From positions 20,701 through 84,700 of the forward strand of contig QJWJ01000522.1 of assembly GCA_003235365.1 (NCBI GenBank): a stretch of 64,000 bases of DNA. Reading direction: 5' to 3'. Shown in pieces: positions 24,594 through 33,962 of the stretch (its first letter is position 1; the number at the start of each line of letters is the position of its first letter). The notes under the pieces were generated by a model that saw only the letters and a program-made list of their open reading frames with translations, searched no databases and was not told the origin of the DNA. The position numbers and the translations under genes are program-made. Source of the DNA: Deltaproteobacteria bacterium. Lineage in GTDB: Bacteria > Myxococcota_A > Polyangia > Polyangiales > Polyangiaceae.

Positions 24594-26791
24594 TGGCCTC
24601 TTCGTCGTCACAGAACGAGCGCTTGCTGCGCCTCTTCCTCGAAGAGGCTCAGGAGCACTTGCTGGTGATGAACGGCGCGCTGCTGGAAATCGAAGCACGG
24701 CGCGGTGAGCGCGCCGAACACCTCTCGGCGATATTGCGGGCGGCCCACAGCATCAAGGGCGCGGCGTCCGCCGCTGGTCTGAGCCGTGTCAGCGCAATGC
24801 TGCACAACTGGGAATCGTGTGCGCAAACGCTGAGCTCTCGAGAAGACGTCGACGTCAGCGCCCTCGAGCTGTTGTACCGATCCCTCGATGCGATCGAAGG
24901 TCGGATCCAAGAGGACTGCACCGGCACTCGAGCCAAGCTCAGTGCTCCCGGTCCGAACCTGACGGAGCTGCGAACGGCCTTCGGAGAAGCCGTCGATTTG
25001 TTAGACGTCGAATCCGACGCTGTACCCATCGATCCATCGCTCGCCCCGGAATCGGCGCCACCCTTCGACGACGTCGGATCAATTCGCGTCGCGACCGACA
25101 AGATCCAGCGATTGATGAGTGGCGTCGAGGATCTCGTCGCAATCAAGTCGGGGGGTGATCGGCGTTCGAAAGACGTGCGCGAGTTGGAAACCCGACTCGA
25201 ACGTGCCGTGAAGCTCGCCGGACGCATCCGAACCGAAGTGCGGGACAGCCGCACGGGCGGTACCATCCTGGCGCTCATCGAGGAGCTGCACGGCTTGCTC
25301 GGTTCGACGGAGGACTTCGGCTCCCGCCTTTCGCTCGACGTCCGTCGGCACACCCACGGCCTGGACGCCTTGGCGACGCGACTGCAGGACGACATCCGCT
25401 CGGTGCGCATGATCCCCATCGAACAAGCGTTCGCTGCACTACCGCGTTTGGTTCGCGATGTGTCGCGCAAGCTGGGCAAGTCCGTCGAGTACCAACTCGA
25501 GGGCGGCAACACGGAGATCGACCGCGATCTGGTGGATGTGATGAAGGATCCGGTGATGCACTTGATCCGCAACGCCATCGCCCACGGCATCGAGTCCGAC
25601 GAAATCCGTCGCGCTTCCGACAAACCGGTCCCCGGCGTCGTGCGCGTCGAGGCTGTCAGTCGTGCCGGTGGGTTACAACTGTCGATTCGCGACGATGGTG
25701 CGGGCATCGATCTGGAACGCGTGCGACGGATCGCCGTCGAAAAGGGCCTGTTCGGTCAAAGCGAGGCCGACCTGCTCGATCGACAGCAGCTCACACAGTT
25801 GCTGTTTCGCGCGGGGTTTTCGACGGCGCACAAGCTCGACGAAGTCTCGGGTCGAGGCGTTGGCCTCGACGTGGTGCGCCAGCAGGTAGAGGGTTGCGGC
25901 GGAAGCGTCATACTCGAGACGAGCCCGGGCATCGGCACCGAGTTCGCCGTACGCCTCCCGCTGAACCTGACGTCGATGCGGATGCTTCTGACCCGTGTTG
26001 GATCAGAACAGTTCGCATTGCCGATCAACGCGGTACTACGCGTCATGCGCGTTCACCGACAACACATTCGCCAGGTCGATACCGGCCTGGTGTGTGAGGT
26101 CGAAGGCAAACCGGTGCCGATCGAACGGTTGTCTCGCATGCTCAACGTTCAAGACCAGGTGAGCGCGAGCGACAAGAGCCCGGGCATCGTGATCTCTTCA
26201 GGCGCGTCCCAGGCCATGTTGCTCGTCGACGCCATCGAAGGAGAGCACGAACTGATCGTCAAGAGTCTGGGAGATCACTTGGGACGCGTGCAACACGTCG
26301 CTGGCGCCACGGTGTTGGCCTCGGGTCGAATCGTGCCGCTGCTGAACGTGGGCGACATCGTGCAGCAGCTCGTCGGCGCCCGCCAAGCCAAGGCCCTGTT
26401 CGTCGATGACGACGAAGCTCAACGCAAGCGGCACCGAGTGCTCATCGTGGATGACTCGATCACGACGCGCACCTTGGAAAGCAGCATCCTGGAAGCCGTT
26501 GGCTACGAAGTCGACGTCGCAACGGACGGTGTGGACGCGCTATCCAAGCTTTCCCAGAGTCACTTCGACCTCGTCCTGTCCGACTTCCAGATGCCGCGAA
26601 TGGACGGGTTGGAGCTGGCATCGAGAATCAAGGGGGATCCTGCCCTGCACCAGATCCCGGTGATATTGGTCAGTTCGTTGGCGTCGGAGGACGACCGCGC
26701 CCGCGGCCTGAAAGCGGGCGCCGACGCCTATCTCGGCAAGGGTGAGTTCAGCCAAGAACTCTTACTCAAGACGCTGGAGAGATTTCTATGA
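24593..26791 (+). CDS. cheA: CheA histidine kinase fused to a receiver domain
   Basis: 732 residues. It carries an HPt domain with His52 (RAAHSIKGAASAAGL), a dimerisation region, HATPase with VMHLIRNAIAHGIES (321-335), DDGAGID (367-373) and GRGVGLDVV (420-428), a CheW-like domain at about 460-600, and a C-terminal receiver (615-732) with phospho-Asp664 in VLSDFQMPRMDG. The CheA-REC hybrid layout is that of WspE and FrzE. The receiver may act as a phosphate sink or relay. It overlaps the MCP gene upstream and the CheB gene downstream by four bases each. Confidence 0.93.
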   Translation: MASSSSQNERLLRLFLEEAQEHLLVMNGALLEIEARRGERAEHLSAILRAAHSIKGAASAAGLSRVSAMLHNWESCAQTLSSREDVDVSALELLYRSLDAIEGRIQEDCTGTRAKLSAPGPNLTELRTAFGEAVDLLDVESDAVPIDPSLAPESAPPFDDVGSIRVATDKIQRLMSGVEDLVAIKSGGDRRSKDVRELETRLERAVKLAGRIRTEVRDSRTGGTILALIEELHGLLGSTEDFGSRLSLDVRRHTHGLDALATRLQDDIRSVRMIPIEQAFAALPRLVRDVSRKLGKSVEYQLEGGNTEIDRDLVDVMKDPVMHLIRNAIAHGIESDEIRRASDKPVPGVVRVEAVSRAGGLQLSIRDDGAGIDLERVRRIAVEKGLFGQSEADLLDRQQLTQLLFRAGFSTAHKLDEVSGRGVGLDVVRQQVEGCGGSVILETSPGIGTEFAVRLPLNLTSMRMLLTRVGSEQFALPINAVLRVMRVHRQHIRQVDTGLVCEVEGKPVPIERLSRMLNVQDQVSASDKSPGIVISSGASQAMLLVDAIEGEHELIVKSLGDHLGRVQHVAGATVLASGRIVPLLNVGDIVQQLVGARQAKALFVDDDEAQRKRHRVLIVDDSITTRTLESSILEAVGYEVDVATDGVDALSKLSQSHFDLVLSDFQMPRMDGLELASRIKGDPALHQIPVILVSSLASEDDRARGLKAGADAYLGKGEFSQELLLKTLERFL

Positions 26792-27915
26792 TCATGAGCG
26801 AAATTTCCGGACGGCTAGTTCGAGTTTTGATAGCCGACGATTCGGCGGTCGTACGCGAGTTTCTGCGGGAGCTCATCGACGCCGTCCCGGACATGTTGGT
26901 AGTCGGCATGGCCGTCAACGGGCAAGAGACGGTTTCGTTGACTCGTTCACTGAAACCCGACTTGATAACCATGGACGTCAACATGCCCCGCCTCGACGGC
27001 GTTGAGGCAGCGCGCCAAATCATGGCCGAGGTCCCAACGCCGATTGCGATCGTGACGGGTGCGCCCGTTGGTCCCGGGGAGGCCACGACCTTCCGAGCGA
27101 TGGAAGCCGGAGCTGTCGAAGTCATTGCCAAGCCGAATCGAGCCGACCTCCTCTCATCTGAAGCCCGCAGAGCTTCTTTCATCCAGCAGTTGCGCAACGT
27201 TGCGCGTGTCGGCGTGGTCGGAATCCGCCGCGGCACGACAACCCGCACCGTCACGAATCTCGGCTCTGGCCCCCCAACCGCACCGTCTTCAATACCCGTT
27301 CCAGCGGGGCCGGGCCTGTTCCCGGATTGCGCGCAACTCATCGCGATCGGAGCGTCGACGGGTGGACCGCCGTGCATTCGGACGATTCTCGACACGCTCG
27401 ATCCGAGCCGATGCCCGCCGGTCATCATCACTCAGCACATGTCCGCGCAGTTTTTGTGTGGGTTCGCGGAGTGGCTCAACAGCAGCTGTTCACTCAACGT
27501 TCACATGGGCCAATCGGGACAGCGGCTGCTACCGGGCTCTGTTTACATTGCCCCGGGAGACAGGCACCTGGTGGTGACCGATAGGGGACGCATCGCTGTT
27601 CTCGACGGGCCACCAGTGCAGTATCAAAAGCCGTCCGTCGACGTGTTGTTCCAATCCGTCGCAGACCGCTATGGCGACGGGGCCATTGGTGTGCTGCTCA
27701 CCGGAATGGGACAAGACGGAGCACTCGGCCTGAGGAAGATGTTCGACCGAGGTGCGTGGACCATCACGCAGAGTAAAGATAGTAGTCTCGTCTACGGAAT
27801 GCCCGGTGTAGCTGTGCAGCTCGGAGCATCCCGTGTTTCAGCCAATCCGCTCCACATCGGTCGACTTCTACGAAGAGTCGAGTGGACGAACGGACGGGTG
27901 GGCGTCTCAGCATGA
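26788..27915 (+). CDS. cheB: CheB methylesterase response regulator
   Basis: 375 residues. The N-terminal receiver has phospho-Asp63 in ITMDVNMPRLDG. The C-terminal methylesterase carries the triad Ser190 (GASTGGP), His217 (TQHM) and Asp310 (TGMGQDGA). It demethylates receptor glutamyl methyl esters. The start at 26788 gives a four-base overlap with CheA. An ATG two codons on (26794) is equally plausible. This is the WspF position in the order. Confidence 0.93.
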   Translation: MIMSEISGRLVRVLIADDSAVVREFLRELIDAVPDMLVVGMAVNGQETVSLTRSLKPDLITMDVNMPRLDGVEAARQIMAEVPTPIAIVTGAPVGPGEATTFRAMEAGAVEVIAKPNRADLLSSEARRASFIQQLRNVARVGVVGIRRGTTTRTVTNLGSGPPTAPSSIPVPAGPGLFPDCAQLIAIGASTGGPPCIRTILDTLDPSRCPPVIITQHMSAQFLCGFAEWLNSSCSLNVHMGQSGQRLLPGSVYIAPGDRHLVVTDRGRIAVLDGPPVQYQKPSVDVLFQSVADRYGDGAIGVLLTGMGQDGALGLRKMFDRGAWTITQSKDSSLVYGMPGVAVQLGASRVSANPLHIGRLLRRVEWTNGRVGVSA

Positions 27916-27958
27916 AGGGGGCAACGTGCAAGATCGATCAGGTTCCAGGTTGATACCA

Positions 27959-28381
27959 ATGGGTGAAAACAGAGTAGTAGGAAAAGTGCTCGTCATCGAC
28001 GATTCGCCGACTGCTAGGGCGAGCATCGCAAACGTGTTGGGGCGCGCCGGCTGGGATGTTTTCGAACTACCATCCGCGATCGGTGCCACCCGCACGATCC
28101 TGCGCTACGAGGTCGACGCGGTGATTGTGGACATCAGCATGCCCGGATTGTCGGGGGACAAGCTCGTGTCCGTGCTCAGGCGAAACCCACGACTGCGAGG
28201 GCTGGTGGTCATCGTCGTTTCCGGCCTCACCGACACTGAGCTGGAGGCGGTCAGGACCAGAGTCCCCGCAGACGCCGTCCTATCCAAGCAGGAGATTCAA
28301 TCCGCGCTGGTTGCCACGCTGCATCGCACACGATCACTGCGCCGCATCGGGATGGAGGCTCGCGTCGAAGAAACGGGCTGA
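27959..28381 (+). CDS. Single-domain response regulator, probable output of the chemosensory system
   Basis: 140 residues of receiver domain: KVLVIDDSPTARASIANVLGRAGW, phospho-Asp in AVIVDISMPGLSGDKLV, Ser in VIVVSGLTD, Lys in DAVLSKQEI. No output domain follows. It sits where Wsp systems encode a REC-GGDEF diguanylate cyclase, so signal output must use protein interaction or another gene. A GTG at 27926, ten bases after the CheB stop with AAGGGGG upstream, is a credible alternative start. Confidence 0.85.
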   Translation: MGENRVVGKVLVIDDSPTARASIANVLGRAGWDVFELPSAIGATRTILRYEVDAVIVDISMPGLSGDKLVSVLRRNPRLRGLVVIVVSGLTDTELEAVRTRVPADAVLSKQEIQSALVATLHRTRSLRRIGMEARVEETG

Positions 28382-28489
28382 GTGAGAAAGTATGGTCGGA
28401 TGCGGCAGTTGATGAAACGCCGGGCGCGATCACCCCAAAAACTCACCGCAAGCCTGGCCACTCGGGGCGACCTACACTAGACAAAGCGG

Positions 28490-29794
28490 ATGCCGCTTCC
28501 GCCAGCTCAACCCAATCCGGGAGCGTCGGCAACCACCCGCCGACAGTTCCTGCGCAGCGGTCTGGCATTGAGCGGTGGTCTGTTCGCGGGGTGCCAGTCA
28601 AGACCCTCCTCCACGGGGCGTAGTTCGCCCACGCCACCCAAATCCCGCCAACCCGACGCGTCGACTCCGAGCGCTCCCCTCCGGGACGACGGACACCCTT
28701 GGGACGCCTCGACGGGTGAAGACTGCACCGATGGCGGTCCACGCGAGTACGTCGACGACGTGCCATTCGTCGGGGAGGACGACGCTCCGTTCGAGGTCGC
28801 AATCAACGAGGGGCTCGACGGCAGACTCTTCACGGATCTGACCCGGCTGACGTCGCGGAATCTCATCGTCGCGAACGACGCTTTCTACATCCGAACGCGA
28901 CGGCCTGACCGCCTGACATCGCTGTCACCGTGGACGATTCGAGTGCACGGCACGGTTCAGCGTGAGCTGACGTTGAACGTCGAACAGTTGCGCGCGAGGG
29001 AGCGTGCACTGGGAACCCATCTGCTCGAGTGCAGCGGCAATGGTCGTGGCGCAGGATTCGGCATGCTCAGTAGCGCCGAATGGGGCGGAATCGAAGTATT
29101 GGACGCGCTTTCGGATGCATCAGCTACTTCACCTGAAGCCCGCATCCTGATCAGCGGCTTTGATGACCACTCGCTTCCGTCAGCCAACAACCATTCGACT
29201 CCCGGAGCGAGCTGGATCTTCACGCGTACACAGCTCGAATCAGCCGGCGCGTTCTTCGCGACGAGCATGAACGGCGAGGCGCTTCCCCCCGACCACGGTG
29301 CACCAATCCGCTTGGTCGTGCCGGGCTGGTACGGCTGCACTTGCATCAAGTGGGTCGACGAGATCGAGTTCGTGCCCGACGACGCCGCCGCGACGTCACA
29401 GATGCTCGAGTTTGCCTCGCGCACCCATCAGTCGGGAACACCCGAGTTGGCCCGCGACTATCTGCCCGCCGTGATCGATACGGCCGCGATGCCAATCCGC
29501 GTGGAACGCTGGCGCAACAACGCCGGGTCGATTGTCTACCGTGTCGTGGGCATCGTCTGGGGTGGAACCGAACCCGTCTCCGAGCTGGAGATCCGCTTCG
29601 GTGACGGCACGTGGAGCCGGGTTCCGCTGTGTACAGCACCGTCCCAAACCACGAGCTGGTCACTTTGGTCCCATTGGTGGCAGCCGTCGGCGTCGGGAAC
29701 CTACTCGATCGTGCTCCGCGTCGGAGATCCTAACGTGCGTACTCGCCGTCTGGATCGACAGTACTACCTGCGCGAAGTAACCGTGGACGTCTGA
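28490..29794 (+). CDS. Tat-exported molybdopterin oxidoreductase (sulfite oxidase family)
   Basis: 434 residues. The Tat signal TTRRQFLRSGLALSGG (RR at 17-18) ends in lipobox LFAGC (Cys35), so this is a Tat-secreted lipoprotein. A Pro/Ser linker precedes the sulfite-oxidase-type molybdopterin fold, with THLLECSGNGRG containing the Mo-ligand Cys181, GAPIRLVVPGWYGCTCIKWVDEIEF, and a C-terminal Mo-co dimerisation domain (YRVVGIVWGGTEPVSELEIRFGDGTW). Substrates of family members include sulfite and other S- or N-oxides, and the one here is unknown. No cytochrome or MsrQ-like partner is adjacent. A terminator follows. Confidence 0.88.
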   Translation: MPLPPAQPNPGASATTRRQFLRSGLALSGGLFAGCQSRPSSTGRSSPTPPKSRQPDASTPSAPLRDDGHPWDASTGEDCTDGGPREYVDDVPFVGEDDAPFEVAINEGLDGRLFTDLTRLTSRNLIVANDAFYIRTRRPDRLTSLSPWTIRVHGTVQRELTLNVEQLRARERALGTHLLECSGNGRGAGFGMLSSAEWGGIEVLDALSDASATSPEARILISGFDDHSLPSANNHSTPGASWIFTRTQLESAGAFFATSMNGEALPPDHGAPIRLVVPGWYGCTCIKWVDEIEFVPDDAAATSQMLEFASRTHQSGTPELARDYLPAVIDTAAMPIRVERWRNNAGSIVYRVVGIVWGGTEPVSELEIRFGDGTWSRVPLCTAPSQTTSWSLWSHWWQPSASGTYSIVLRVGDPNVRTRRLDRQYYLREVTVDV

Positions 29795-29836
29795 CTCCAG
29801 ACTCCACACGCTCTCACCAGTGCCGACAAACGACAC

Positions 29837-29869
29837 GGCCCCGCGACGGCTAACCACCGTCGCAGGGCC
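29837..29869. terminator. Bidirectional terminator hairpin between convergent genes
   Basis: Left arm GGCCCCGCGACGG (29837-29849) pairs with CCGTCGCAGGGCC (29857-29869), with one mismatch and a seven-base loop. It lies between the molybdoenzyme gene and the convergent Asp/Gly/Ser lipoprotein gene. Confidence 0.7.
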
Positions 29870-29893
29870 AACGTCGGTTGGATCCGCTCGCCG

Positions 29894-31057
29894 CTACTTC
29901 TTCTTGCCGCCCGAGCTACCGCTACCCCCACCATTCTCGCCAGTTCCGCCGCTGCTGCTATTGCCGGCGCTCTTGCCCTTGCCCGCGCCGTAGGCGTTGC
30001 CCTTGGGATCGAAGACGTGGTCGTGATTGTTGTCACCGTAGCCGTGCCCGTTCTTGGCCTTGCCATCGTCGCAGCCGCTCTCGCAGTCGCCGTCACGCGC
30101 ACCGTCGTCGTCTGCGCCGCCGTTCTCCGATCCATCGCCACCGGACATGCCGTCGTCGGCACCGCCTGACGTGCCGTCGTCGTCGCCATCGGACATGCCG
30201 TCGTCGGCACCGCCTGACGTGCCGTCGTCGTCGCCATCGGACATGCCGTCGTCGACACCGCCTGACGTACCGTCGTCAGGGCTGACGTCGCCGCTGCCGC
30301 CGGTGCCCCCAAACGTCGAATTGGAGGAGCCACCGCTCACGCCAACGCCGTCTGGAGCCGCGGCGGGCCCGGAGCTTCCCGACGGATCGGTTTGCTCACC
30401 GCTGCCGTCACCCGATGAACCACTGCCACTCCATCCCCAGCTCGACCCACCGCCGCTGGTCCCCGTCCCCGATCCGTCAGTCGCACCACTCGCGCCAAAC
30501 TGTGAACCGTCGGCACCACTGCCGTCGCTGGTGCCGTAGCCTGACCCACTACCGCCCCCCGACGTCAGCGAACTGCTCGATTCCCCCTCGCTCCCGCTCG
30601 AAGTCGTCCCTGCGCCATCGCCGTCGAAGGATGTGTTGCTACCGGACTGATCGCCGAATTCCGGATCGGTCGCCTCCGGACCGTCGACTTCGTCCGCAAA
30701 GCCATCGCCCAAGCCTTCATCCGCAGGCGCACCGAGATCGCCGTCCAGCGCCGGGTCGTAGCCCTCAGGGTCGCCCGCCCCAGCAGGATCGGAATCGGAT
30801 CCGAACCCATCGGGGTCCGAGTTACCAGACGGGTCGGCGAAGTCGCCGCCCTCGCTCCAGCTCCCTCCCTGATCTGCCGTCGGGTCGCTTGGATCACCGG
30901 GTGTGGGGGGATACGCCGGGTCGCCCTCCAAGTCACCCATCTCAGGGTCGGAATAGCCGGAGTTGTTGTCGTAGTGAGGCGCCTCGGAACATGCCGCGGT
31001 GAGCACCAAGCCGAGAGCCGTCAAACCCAAACCAGATCGCGAGAGCAGGAGCTTCAT
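29894..31057 (-). CDS. Asp/Gly/Ser-rich repeat lipoprotein
   Basis: 387 residues from the ATG at 31057 (GGGGGACC upstream). The signal peptide LSRSGLGLTALGLVLTAAC gives a lipobox at Cys23. Nearly all the rest is low-complexity Asp, Gly and Ser. It includes three tandem 16-residue repeats (DDGTSGGADDGMSDGD-like) and a tail with DNNHDHVFDPKGNAYGAGKGKSAG. The many Asp-x-Asp-Gly runs could bind calcium, but no canonical repeat family is evident. It is probably a surface or periplasmic structural lipoprotein. Long frames on the opposite strand here are composition artefacts. Confidence 0.7.
   Translation of the reverse strand: MKLLLSRSGLGLTALGLVLTAACSEAPHYDNNSGYSDPEMGDLEGDPAYPPTPGDPSDPTADQGGSWSEGGDFADPSGNSDPDGFGSDSDPAGAGDPEGYDPALDGDLGAPADEGLGDGFADEVDGPEATDPEFGDQSGSNTSFDGDGAGTTSSGSEGESSSSLTSGGGSGSGYGTSDGSGADGSQFGASGATDGSGTGTSGGGSSWGWSGSGSSGDGSGEQTDPSGSSGPAAAPDGVGVSGGSSNSTFGGTGGSGDVSPDDGTSGGVDDGMSDGDDDGTSGGADDGMSDGDDDGTSGGADDGMSGGDGSENGGADDDGARDGDCESGCDDGKAKNGHGYGDNNHDHVFDPKGNAYGAGKGKSAGNSSSGGTGENGGGSGSSGGKKK
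30144..30279. repeat. Tandem 48-bp repeats inside the lipoprotein gene
   Basis: Units begin at 30144, 30192 and 30240 with an exact 48-base period. The first two are essentially identical and the third has diverged. They stay in frame and encode 16-residue Asp/Gly/Ser units. Copy number may vary by slippage or recombination. Confidence 0.85.
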
Positions 31058-31323
31058 GGTCCCCCAGTACGGCGCAGCGCGGCAAAGGCGGAGCGGCGTG
31101 AATGTGAATGTCTGATCTCGCGGCGTAAACTTAAGGGGTGGCACGTCGCTTCGGTTCACACCGGTGCCCGCGTTCCCTTCCGGAGCAACCGCATCACAGT
31201 TCCAACGCAACGCGACGTCCGCCAGCCCGCGGAAACGCGCCAGACAGTCGGCGTCGCCACACGACGAGACCGTCGTTATCCTACAGGAATCAATAGCCTT
31301 TGAGGGCTATCCCATCTCCCCAC

Positions 31324-33861
31324 TCAGGGTACGAGCAGTGCGTCGACGTGCTCCGCTTCACGATGACTGGCCAGGCGTGAGACCAGGTTCTCGCGCGAGC
31401 TCCAAGGCATCACGTTCCCCTTGGGCGTGTCGTACTCGAGGCGCAGATTGTCGTCCGTCGAGACGAGGTCGGAGACGGCGCGCTCCGATTCGTCCGCCGC
31501 CTGACGAATGAATGCGTCGATCCCGCGTTCGGTGACGAGCACGTCCGCCAACAGCGACGCGAGCGAGCGGTCCGCGGGCAGCAGGTCGGCAAGCTCCGAG
31601 CGGCCTTGGAGCACCCTCAATGCCTGAACCGAGGCACGCAACGGGCGATGGGAAGCCACGAGGATCCCCTGCCCGCCACCATAGAACAATGCCACGTGCT
31701 CGAACTGCTGTCGCAACGTGTGCAGCACCGTTGCGAACACGTCGTCGTGCATGTGGTGCAGCTGCACCCATTGCTGGAAGATCCCCCCTTCGGTCAAACG
31801 CTCTCCGACCAGTTCGTAGAAATCGCGGCTGTATAGCGCGGCGGCCCCCGCAAACCACACACTCGACAGCTCCATGCCGATGAGGTCGTAGCGTGCGGTG
31901 CTGGTCAATAGATGGTTGCGCCCGTCGTTGATATGCAAAGTCAAACGCGGATCGTCGAGCGCACCGTGATTGACCGACGTGAAGTAATCGCTCGCTGCCT
32001 CGACGATTGCCGGTGAGATCTCGACCACGTCGATCTGGCGCCACGGGTAGCCAGCGTAGGTGCCCAACGTCGTGCCAGTGCCCAGACCGATGACCAGAGC
32101 ACGAGCGAAGTCGGAAACGAACAGCGACGGGTAATGCGCAAAGAAGCGCTGGGCGTGCATCTCCAAGCCGTCGTTCCCCTGGAATTTGCCGTTGGTCAGC
32201 AGCGTGTGAACGCCGTTGTCGGCTTCGGTGATGGTGGTGATCCCGCCGTGCACGTCTTCCCGAACGAAGGGAACCTGCCTCGGCGGCGTGTAGCCACTGA
32301 AGTAGACGTTGCTCCCAGCGGTCAAGCGCGCCAGATCCCAACGCGGGAGCAACACGGCTGCCCCGGCCAGCGCAAACAGAACGAGTCTTTGAAACGACGC
32401 TCGCTGGCGAAGCCCGTCACCCGCCGCCAACAGCGCTCCGGCCCCCGCCAGTACCAGCGCGACGCCGCGTAGACTCAGCTCAGATCCGAAACTGGGAAGC
32501 AGGACGTACCCGGCCAAGAGCGACCCGAAAATGGCACCGAGCGTGTTGCTCACCGTCAGCGAGCCGACCCACGCTCCAACGTCCGCGCGCTGCGCGATCG
32601 AGCGCAACACTAACGGAAACGTCAAACCCATGAGCACCGTGGGCACGACGAGGATCGCCGCGGCGACCGTCGCCCGCACGACTTCGCGCCCCCAAAAGCC
32701 GTTCACGACGTGGCCCGCCGCGCCGAAGATCGGAGGCAACAGATCCCACACCGGCAACACCGCCAACGTGGCGCAACCGCTCAGCGACAAGCTGATGCTC
32801 AGCGCATGACTGCCGAAGCGTCGTTCGACGTTGGGGGCGAAGGCCGCCCCTGCAAACAAGCAGAGCAGGAACACTGCCAAGATGACGCTGAAGGCGTAGA
32901 CGCTGTTGCCGACGACGACCGCCAACAGGTGCGTATTGACCACCTCAGCAACGAACACGACGGCGCCGGACAACGCTGCAACCCACTGCAGGCGCGCCTT
33001 GGTCGTGCTGCCGTCGGCGTGGACCGCATGCACCTGCTCGCGAGGACGCAGCTCACGCCGCAAGGATACTGCGGGAGGCTCCTCCACCTCGTGTGCGGTC
33101 GACGAGACGGCGTGAATTCTGAGCCCCGCGATACTTGCCGCCACGCCGATCAGCCCAGTCAGGCCAGCGGCCAACTGCAAGGTACCCGACAAGCCGAGCG
33201 TGGGGAGCAGCGTGTACGCTGCCAGAAGCGCTCCCAACGCGCCGCCGAAAGTGTTTGCTGCGTACAGCGCGTTCAGACGCGAATTGGATTCACCACTGCC
33301 GGCACTGCGCAACGCGGGCGCCAGCAACGGCAGGGTCATGCCCATGGCGGTCGTCGGGATCACGACGACGAGCGCCGCAAACAACCAGCGCAGCCCAGTA
33401 ACGAGCACGAGTGACCCCTCGAAGCGCACGGCAAGTTCGACGTACGCGGGAGTCAAAGCCTGGAAAGCAACGGGAGCCAGAGCGATCGATACCGCGGCGC
33501 ACAGCTCCGCGACACCGTAGGCCAGCAGCGGTCTGCGCACTCGACCCGCGAGCTTCCCCCCGAAGTGTGAGCCCAACATCAACCCACACATGAAGGCGGC
33601 AAGCACGGCGCTGATCGCGTAGGCCGTGGCACCAAACACGGTGCTGAGGTACTTGGAAAAGCAAACTTGGTCGATCAGCCCCAGTCCCCCGGACACGCTG
33701 AACAAGCAGCACAGCACGGCAAACGTGCTCGCGCTGAGTTCGCTCCTCGCGGGCGACTCTCGTCGGGACGACGCTGCGCCATTGCCCACATCCTGCGCCG
33801 CGGGTTCCGACACCGCCAGGTCGCGTGCAGCGCTCCCCTCACTCGCTCGTCGTGATTCCAT
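31324..33861 (-). CDS. MFS-type membrane domain fused to a spermidine synthase-like domain
   Basis: 845 residues. After a Ser/Ala-rich N-terminus, the first about 540 residues hold 12 or more hydrophobic helices in two halves with repeated P-T--MG-T-P-L motifs (PTTAMGMTLPLLAPAL, PTVLMGLTFPLVLRSI), as in transporter-like polyamine-synthase fusions. The C-terminal third is a SAM-binding aminopropyltransferase-like fold with LLTNGKFQGND, ALVIGLGTGTTLGTYAGYP, DVVEISPAIVEAA and LHINDGRNHLL. In true spermidine synthases an Asp replaces part of the LNDGR region and binds the amine. Catalysis here is uncertain. Alternative starts are ATGs at 33861 and 33882. Confidence 0.8.
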   Translation of the reverse strand: MESRRASEGSAARDLAVSEPAAQDVGNGAASSRRESPARSELSASTFAVLCCLFSVSGGLGLIDQVCFSKYLSTVFGATAYAISAVLAAFMCGLMLGSHFGGKLAGRVRRPLLAYGVAELCAAVSIALAPVAFQALTPAYVELAVRFEGSLVLVTGLRWLFAALVVVIPTTAMGMTLPLLAPALRSAGSGESNSRLNALYAANTFGGALGALLAAYTLLPTLGLSGTLQLAAGLTGLIGVAASIAGLRIHAVSSTAHEVEEPPAVSLRRELRPREQVHAVHADGSTTKARLQWVAALSGAVVFVAEVVNTHLLAVVVGNSVYAFSVILAVFLLCLFAGAAFAPNVERRFGSHALSISLSLSGCATLAVLPVWDLLPPIFGAAGHVVNGFWGREVVRATVAAAILVVPTVLMGLTFPLVLRSIAQRADVGAWVGSLTVSNTLGAIFGSLLAGYVLLPSFGSELSLRGVALVLAGAGALLAAGDGLRQRASFQRLVLFALAGAAVLLPRWDLARLTAGSNVYFSGYTPPRQVPFVREDVHGGITTITEADNGVHTLLTNGKFQGNDGLEMHAQRFFAHYPSLFVSDFARALVIGLGTGTTLGTYAGYPWRQIDVVEISPAIVEAASDYFTSVNHGALDDPRLTLHINDGRNHLLTSTARYDLIGMELSSVWFAGAAALYSRDFYELVGERLTEGGIFQQWVQLHHMHDDVFATVLHTLRQQFEHVALFYGGGQGILVASHRPLRASVQALRVLQGRSELADLLPADRSLASLLADVLVTERGIDAFIRQAADESERAVSDLVSTDDNLRLEYDTPKGNVMPWSSRENLVSRLASHREAEHVDALLVP

Positions 33862-33962
33862 CCCGCCGCGACTAGAGCACATCTCGAAGCGATCCGCGAC
33901 CGAATGCTTCCTTGCAGTCACCGCGCACCGATGCGGGCCGTGTTGCCGCACCCGCAAGCGGC

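Noticed and set aside
30144..30279. CRISPR-like periodicity
   Set aside because: The 48-bp units are contiguous, in frame and lack unique spacers.
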